A DNA stretch of 8,961 nucleotides. Origin: Lachnospiraceae bacterium. GTDB lineage: Bacteria; Bacillota; Clostridia; Lachnospirales; Lachnospiraceae. A program made the translations under genes and the position numbers. Positions within the stretch are counted from its first letter, which is position 1; each line of letters begins with the position of its first letter. The notes under the pieces are model-generated. The model did not search any database. It had not been told where the DNA came from and saw only the letters and a list, made by a program, of their open reading frames with translations. This document shows positions 5,874 to 8,961 of the stretch, one piece after another. The stretch covers positions 1 to 8,961 of the forward strand of contig JAJQIE010000352.1 in NCBI GenBank assembly GCA_021199395.1, read 5' to 3'.

Positions 5874-7046
5874 ATGAAGATTACAGAGATTACTACATAC
5901 ATTTTAAAGGTTCCGCTTGGGGAAAAACGATTTTATTCTTCTCAGTGCGCATTTCCGGAAAGGAACAGCATGCTGGTAAAGGTAGAGACAGATGAAGGCA
6001 TCTATGGCTGGGGAGAGGGAGGACAATATGGCCCGGCAGAACCGGTAAAATGCGTGATTGATCAGATTCTCGCGCCCATGCTGATTGGACAGGATCCGCT
6101 GGATAAGGGAATCCTGTGGGATCAGATGTATCAGTCTACAAGAGATTATGGACAGAAGGGAACCTATATTGAGGCAATCAGCGCTTTGGATATCGCACTT
6201 TGGGATATCTGCGGGAAAGCATTAAACGTACCTGTGTACAGGCTGATGGGAGGCAAAAAGAGAAGTCATGTGGCGAGCTATGCGACAGGCTGTTATTACA
6301 GGGGCGAAGATGTGCTTGATATAGATACAGCATTGCCTGCCCTTCAGAAGGAAGCCGCGAGCTATGTAGAGGCCGGTTTTGAGATGCTGAAAATCAAGGT
6401 AGGACTTTTGTCGGTAGAGGATGATGCGAAGCGTGTCCGCGCGATTCGCCAGGCAGTGGGAGATGATGTGAAAATTTTCTGCGACTGTAATCACGCTTAC
6501 AATGCATATACGGCGATCCGGATGGCGGAGCATCTGGAGGAAGCGAAGATTCTGTTCATGGAGGAACCGGTGACGCCGGAGGATTTTGACGGCTATCGAA
6601 GGGTTCGCAATGCCACCAGAATAGCGATCGCGGGCGGTGAGTGTGAGTATACCGCATTTGGTTTTCAGAAATATATTGCTGGCGGCTGCATTGATATTGC
6701 CCAGCCGGATATCTGCGTATCGGGTGGTCTTACAGAATTTCAGCGAATCCTTGCAGTGGCGAACACCTCCGGAGTCAATGTCATTCCTCATGTGTGGGGG
6801 TCAGGCGTGGCGTTAGCTGCCGCGTTAAGTGCAATCGCGGCTATGCCGCTGTATCCGCATACTGCCAATCCGGTGCCATTCCAGAATGAACCGGTGATTG
6901 AATATGACAGAAACTTCAATCCGCTCAGAGACGAACTGCTGACAGAAAACTTTGAACTGGTGGACAGGAAGGTAAAGGTGCCGGATGGTGCCGGCCTGGG
7001 TATTGATATCAATATGGATGTTTTGAAAAAGTATTGTGTGCAGTAA
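5874..7046 (+). CDS. Enolase-superfamily sugar-acid dehydratase/cycloisomerase (mandelate racemase subgroup)
   Basis: This is a 390-residue cytoplasmic enzyme of the mandelate racemase/muconate lactonizing group. An N-terminal capping domain (about 1-125) precedes the barrel. Catalytic positions are KIK (Lys173, Lys175), the metal ligands Asp204, Glu230 or Glu231 and Glu256, and the Asp279-His306 pair in QPDICVSGG and IPHVWGSG. This is the mandelate-racemase subgroup set, used to take the proton alpha to a carboxylate from sugar acids or lactones. From memory, motif order and spacing (GWGE, RDYGQKG, ALDIALWDI, YATG, HVWGSGV, a DRNFNP stretch near 345) resemble D-galactarolactone cycloisomerase more than the longer L-fuconate dehydratase. 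GGGGAAGG precedes the ATG, and the mutarotase gene ends 16 bases upstream. Dehydration to a 2-keto-3-deoxy acid is the expected role; the substrate is unknown. Confidence 0.9.
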   Translation: MKITEITTYILKVPLGEKRFYSSQCAFPERNSMLVKVETDEGIYGWGEGGQYGPAEPVKCVIDQILAPMLIGQDPLDKGILWDQMYQSTRDYGQKGTYIEAISALDIALWDICGKALNVPVYRLMGGKKRSHVASYATGCYYRGEDVLDIDTALPALQKEAASYVEAGFEMLKIKVGLLSVEDDAKRVRAIRQAVGDDVKIFCDCNHAYNAYTAIRMAEHLEEAKILFMEEPVTPEDFDGYRRVRNATRIAIAGGECEYTAFGFQKYIAGGCIDIAQPDICVSGGLTEFQRILAVANTSGVNVIPHVWGSGVALAAALSAIAAMPLYPHTANPVPFQNEPVIEYDRNFNPLRDELLTENFELVDRKVKVPDGAGLGIDINMDVLKKYCVQ

Positions 7047-7059
7047 AAGGAGCGATCAA

Positions 7060-8601
7060 ATGGGAGAGCATGTTAGTAAAGACCAATATCTTGTAGAAAT
7101 GCACGGGATTACCAAATCCTTTGCCGGTATACGGGCTCTGGATCATGTGGATTTCTTACTGGAAAAAGGAAAGGTAAATTGTCTGTGCGGTGAAAACGGC
7201 GCAGGGAAATCTACCCTGATAAAGATTTTATCTGGCGCTTATCAGTATGATGAGGGGGAAATCCTTCTGGAAGGAAAATCTGTGAAGATTCCGGACCCCA
7301 AAGCGGCGCGCCTGATGGGAATCAGTCCGATTTACCAGGAGCTGGATTTGATTGACTGTCTCTCGATTTCAGAAAATATTTTTCTTGGAAACGAAGCGTG
7401 TAAAAGTAAGGGTATCCTCGATAAAAGGACGATGAATCAAAGGGCGACAGAGTTGATGGAGGAGGTTGGCGTAACCATAGATGTGCAGCGAAAGCTCTCC
7501 ACTCTGAGTGTGGCGCTCAAGCAAATGGTTGCGATCGCAAAAGCTCTGTCGATGCAGAGTAAGGTCCTGATCCTGGATGAGCCGAGCGATGTTCTGACTG
7601 GTAAGGAGCTGGACACGCTGTTTGAAATTATTCGGAAAATCAAGAGCAGAGGGGTCGGTATCATATACATATCCCATCGACTGGAGGAAGTATTTGAGAT
7701 TGGGGACAGTGTAACTATTTTCCGTGATGGAAAAATGATTATGGAACGGCCGGTCAGCGAGATGACCAGAGAATCCCTGATTCGCGGAATGGTCGGTCAT
7801 GAGGTGGATGAGAATATTTTACCACAGCATGGCGATGATGGGAAACAGGTTGTGCTGGAGGCAGAGCATATCTGCAGCGGAAAGGTGCTGAAGGATGTCT
7901 CTTTTAAACTCAGAGCAGGTGAGATCCTTGGGGTAGCCGGGCTGGTAGGCGCCGGACGGACAGAGCTGGCAAGAGCGGTGATCGGAGCGGATCCGATAGA
8001 CAGCGGAACCATTAAAATGTATGGAAAAAACATTCATATAAAATCCCCGAAGGATGCGAAAAAGCAGGGCATTGGATATATTCCGGAGGATCGGAAAAAG
8101 GATGGCCTGGTATTGATTCAGAGCGTCGGGAGCAATGCTGTTCTCACTGTTTTGGACAAGATCAGTCATTTGGGGGTGATTGACCGGAAAAAGCGCAGAG
8201 ACGTGGTGGATGAGAGCATTCGGGATCTTAGGATTAAGTGCAGCGGTCCGGATCAGACCGTAAAGAATTTAAGCGGAGGAAACCAGCAGAAGGTCGTTGT
8301 AGCAAAGTGGCTGGCGACGGATGTAAAGGTTCTGATTCTGGATGAACCTACCCGTGGCGTTGACGTAGGAGCCAAAAGCGAAATCTATGACATCATCCGC
8401 GAATTTGCGGCGAAAGGAAGCGCGGTCATGCTTATTTCCTCGGAAATGAGGGAGGTCCTGAGCATGAGCGACCGGATTATGGTGATGTCCGAGGGAGCGG
8501 TATCGCATTTGTTTGAGTCAAATCAGGTAGAACAGGAAGAAATACTGGAATATGCCATTCCAAAATCTCTGGAGGAAGGAGTGATGGTAGAAAATGGATA
8601 A
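7060..8601 (+). CDS. Sugar ABC transporter ATP-binding protein, RbsA type (two fused ATPase domains)
   Basis: This is a 513-residue membrane-associated ATPase that drives monosaccharide import (CUT2/RbsA class) with an RbsC-type permease. The first domain has an intact Walker A (GENGAGKST, 44-52), Q-loop Gln93, Walker B with Asp173-Glu174 and H-loop His206, but its ABC signature is LSVALKQ (149-155), lacking the usual Gly-Gln. The second domain has the degenerate Walker A common in this class (GLVGAGRTE, 294-302, no Lys), an intact LSGGNQQ signature (404-410), Walker B Asp428-Glu429, and Ser instead of the H-loop His (LISSEM). One composite ATP site is thus complete and the other is degenerate on both faces. 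AAGGAG at 7047-7052 supports the ATG at 7060; the in-frame start at 7036 overlaps the dehydratase gene. It overlaps the permease gene by 8 bases. Confidence 0.95.
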   Translation: MGEHVSKDQYLVEMHGITKSFAGIRALDHVDFLLEKGKVNCLCGENGAGKSTLIKILSGAYQYDEGEILLEGKSVKIPDPKAARLMGISPIYQELDLIDCLSISENIFLGNEACKSKGILDKRTMNQRATELMEEVGVTIDVQRKLSTLSVALKQMVAIAKALSMQSKVLILDEPSDVLTGKELDTLFEIIRKIKSRGVGIIYISHRLEEVFEIGDSVTIFRDGKMIMERPVSEMTRESLIRGMVGHEVDENILPQHGDDGKQVVLEAEHICSGKVLKDVSFKLRAGEILGVAGLVGAGRTELARAVIGADPIDSGTIKMYGKNIHIKSPKDAKKQGIGYIPEDRKKDGLVLIQSVGSNAVLTVLDKISHLGVIDRKKRRDVVDESIRDLRIKCSGPDQTVKNLSGGNQQKVVVAKWLATDVKVLILDEPTRGVDVGAKSEIYDIIREFAAKGSAVMLISSEMREVLSMSDRIMVMSEGAVSHLFESNQVEQEEILEYAIPKSLEEGVMVENG

Positions 8602-8961
8602 GGCAGTAAAGAAAAATGGCAGGATGACCGCCATGATAAAAGCTCATTCCATCTGGCTTATTCTGATAGCCATGATGATCGTAGCCTCGATTGCGTCGCC
8701 TGATTTCAGGTCATTGTCTAATATCTCAAATTTGTTCAGCCAGTCCTCCATAGTTGGAATTCTGGCAATCGGGCAGACAATTGTGCTGATTGCGGGTGGA
8801 TTTGATCTCTCTCAGAGCTCCATGATGGCGATGGCTGCGGTGGTGATCGCGCTTTTTCTGCCCCAGGGCTATCTTCTGGCTTTCCTGTGCCTGGCGGTAC
8901 TGGAGGTCGGAAATGCGTTTTTTATTAACAAAGGGATTTCTCCGTTTGTGGTGACTCTTGG
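8594..8961 (+). CDS. Sugar ABC transporter permease, RbsC type (3' end outside window)
   Basis: About 122 residues of an inner-membrane permease of the branched-chain amino acid/ribose transporter permease family are visible. A basic, polar N-terminus (residues 1-18) precedes hydrophobic segments at roughly 19-34, 50-67, 72-87 and 91-108. The diagnostic block is AIGQTIVLIAGGFDLSQSS (about 58-76), which corresponds to the family's GGIDLSVGS, followed later by ISPFVVTLG, matching PFIVTLG. It starts inside the end of the ATPase gene (ATG at 8594, shared TAA region), so the two are probably translationally coupled; GGAGGAAGGAG at 8571-8581 is the only nearby ribosome binding site and is about 12 bases away. 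It forms the channel for the sugar handled by this locus. A substrate-binding protein gene is expected nearby but is not in the window. Confidence 0.93.
   Translation, partial: MDKAVKKNGRMTAMIKAHSIWLILIAMMIVASIASPDFRSLSNISNLFSQSSIVGILAIGQTIVLIAGGFDLSQSSMMAMAAVVIALFLPQGYLLAFLCLAVLEVGNAFFINKGISPFVVTL

Noticed and set aside
7036..7059. Upstream start for the ABC ATPase overlapping the dehydratase gene
   Set aside because: AAGGAG at 7047-7052 clearly serves the ATG at 7060, and the extra eight residues have no family support.

Overview
The window looks like chromosomal DNA of an anaerobic Firmicute, probably a Clostridia/Lachnospiraceae-type gut bacterium. The reasons are adjacent dapF and dapL genes (the one-step LL-diaminopimelate aminotransferase route), strong AGGAGG-like ribosome binding sites, GTG and TTG starts, and short intergenic gaps. 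This placement is inferred from gene content, not from a database match. All convincing genes are on the + strand. No RNA gene, CRISPR array, insertion sequence or phage gene was seen.

Region 1 (1-2612) is housekeeping-like and fairly GC-rich. It holds the 3' part of dapF (diaminopimelate epimerase), a complete dapL, and a histidine-phosphatase-superfamily gene. dapL and dapF act consecutively to make meso-diaminopimelate for lysine and peptidoglycan.

Region 2 (2613-8961) is more AT-rich and is a sugar-use locus: an FCD-type GntR regulator, a short-chain dehydrogenase (SDR), an amidohydrolase (probable lactonase), a FucU/RbsD-type sugar mutarotase, an enolase-superfamily sugar-acid dehydratase or cycloisomerase, and an RbsA/RbsC-type sugar ABC transporter (the permease is cut by the window end). 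In logical order these suggest import of a free sugar, anomer interconversion, oxidation at C1 to a lactone, lactone opening or isomerisation, and dehydration to a 2-keto-3-deoxy acid. This is the enzyme-class set of the non-phosphorylative L-fucose route, rather than the isomerase-kinase-aldolase route usual in clostridia. The substrate is not proven. An aldolase or terminal dehydrogenase and the periplasmic-type binding protein are not in the window and may lie downstream.

Regulation is unusually readable. The palindrome ATTGTATACAAT occurs just downstream of the putative gntR promoter, followed by two near-copies at exact 11-bp steps. It occurs again, identical over 12 bases, over the -10 region of a putative promoter before the mutarotase gene. 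The simplest reading is two transcription units (gntR-SDR-amidohydrolase and mutarotase-dehydratase-transporter) controlled by the GntR protein, which would also repress itself.
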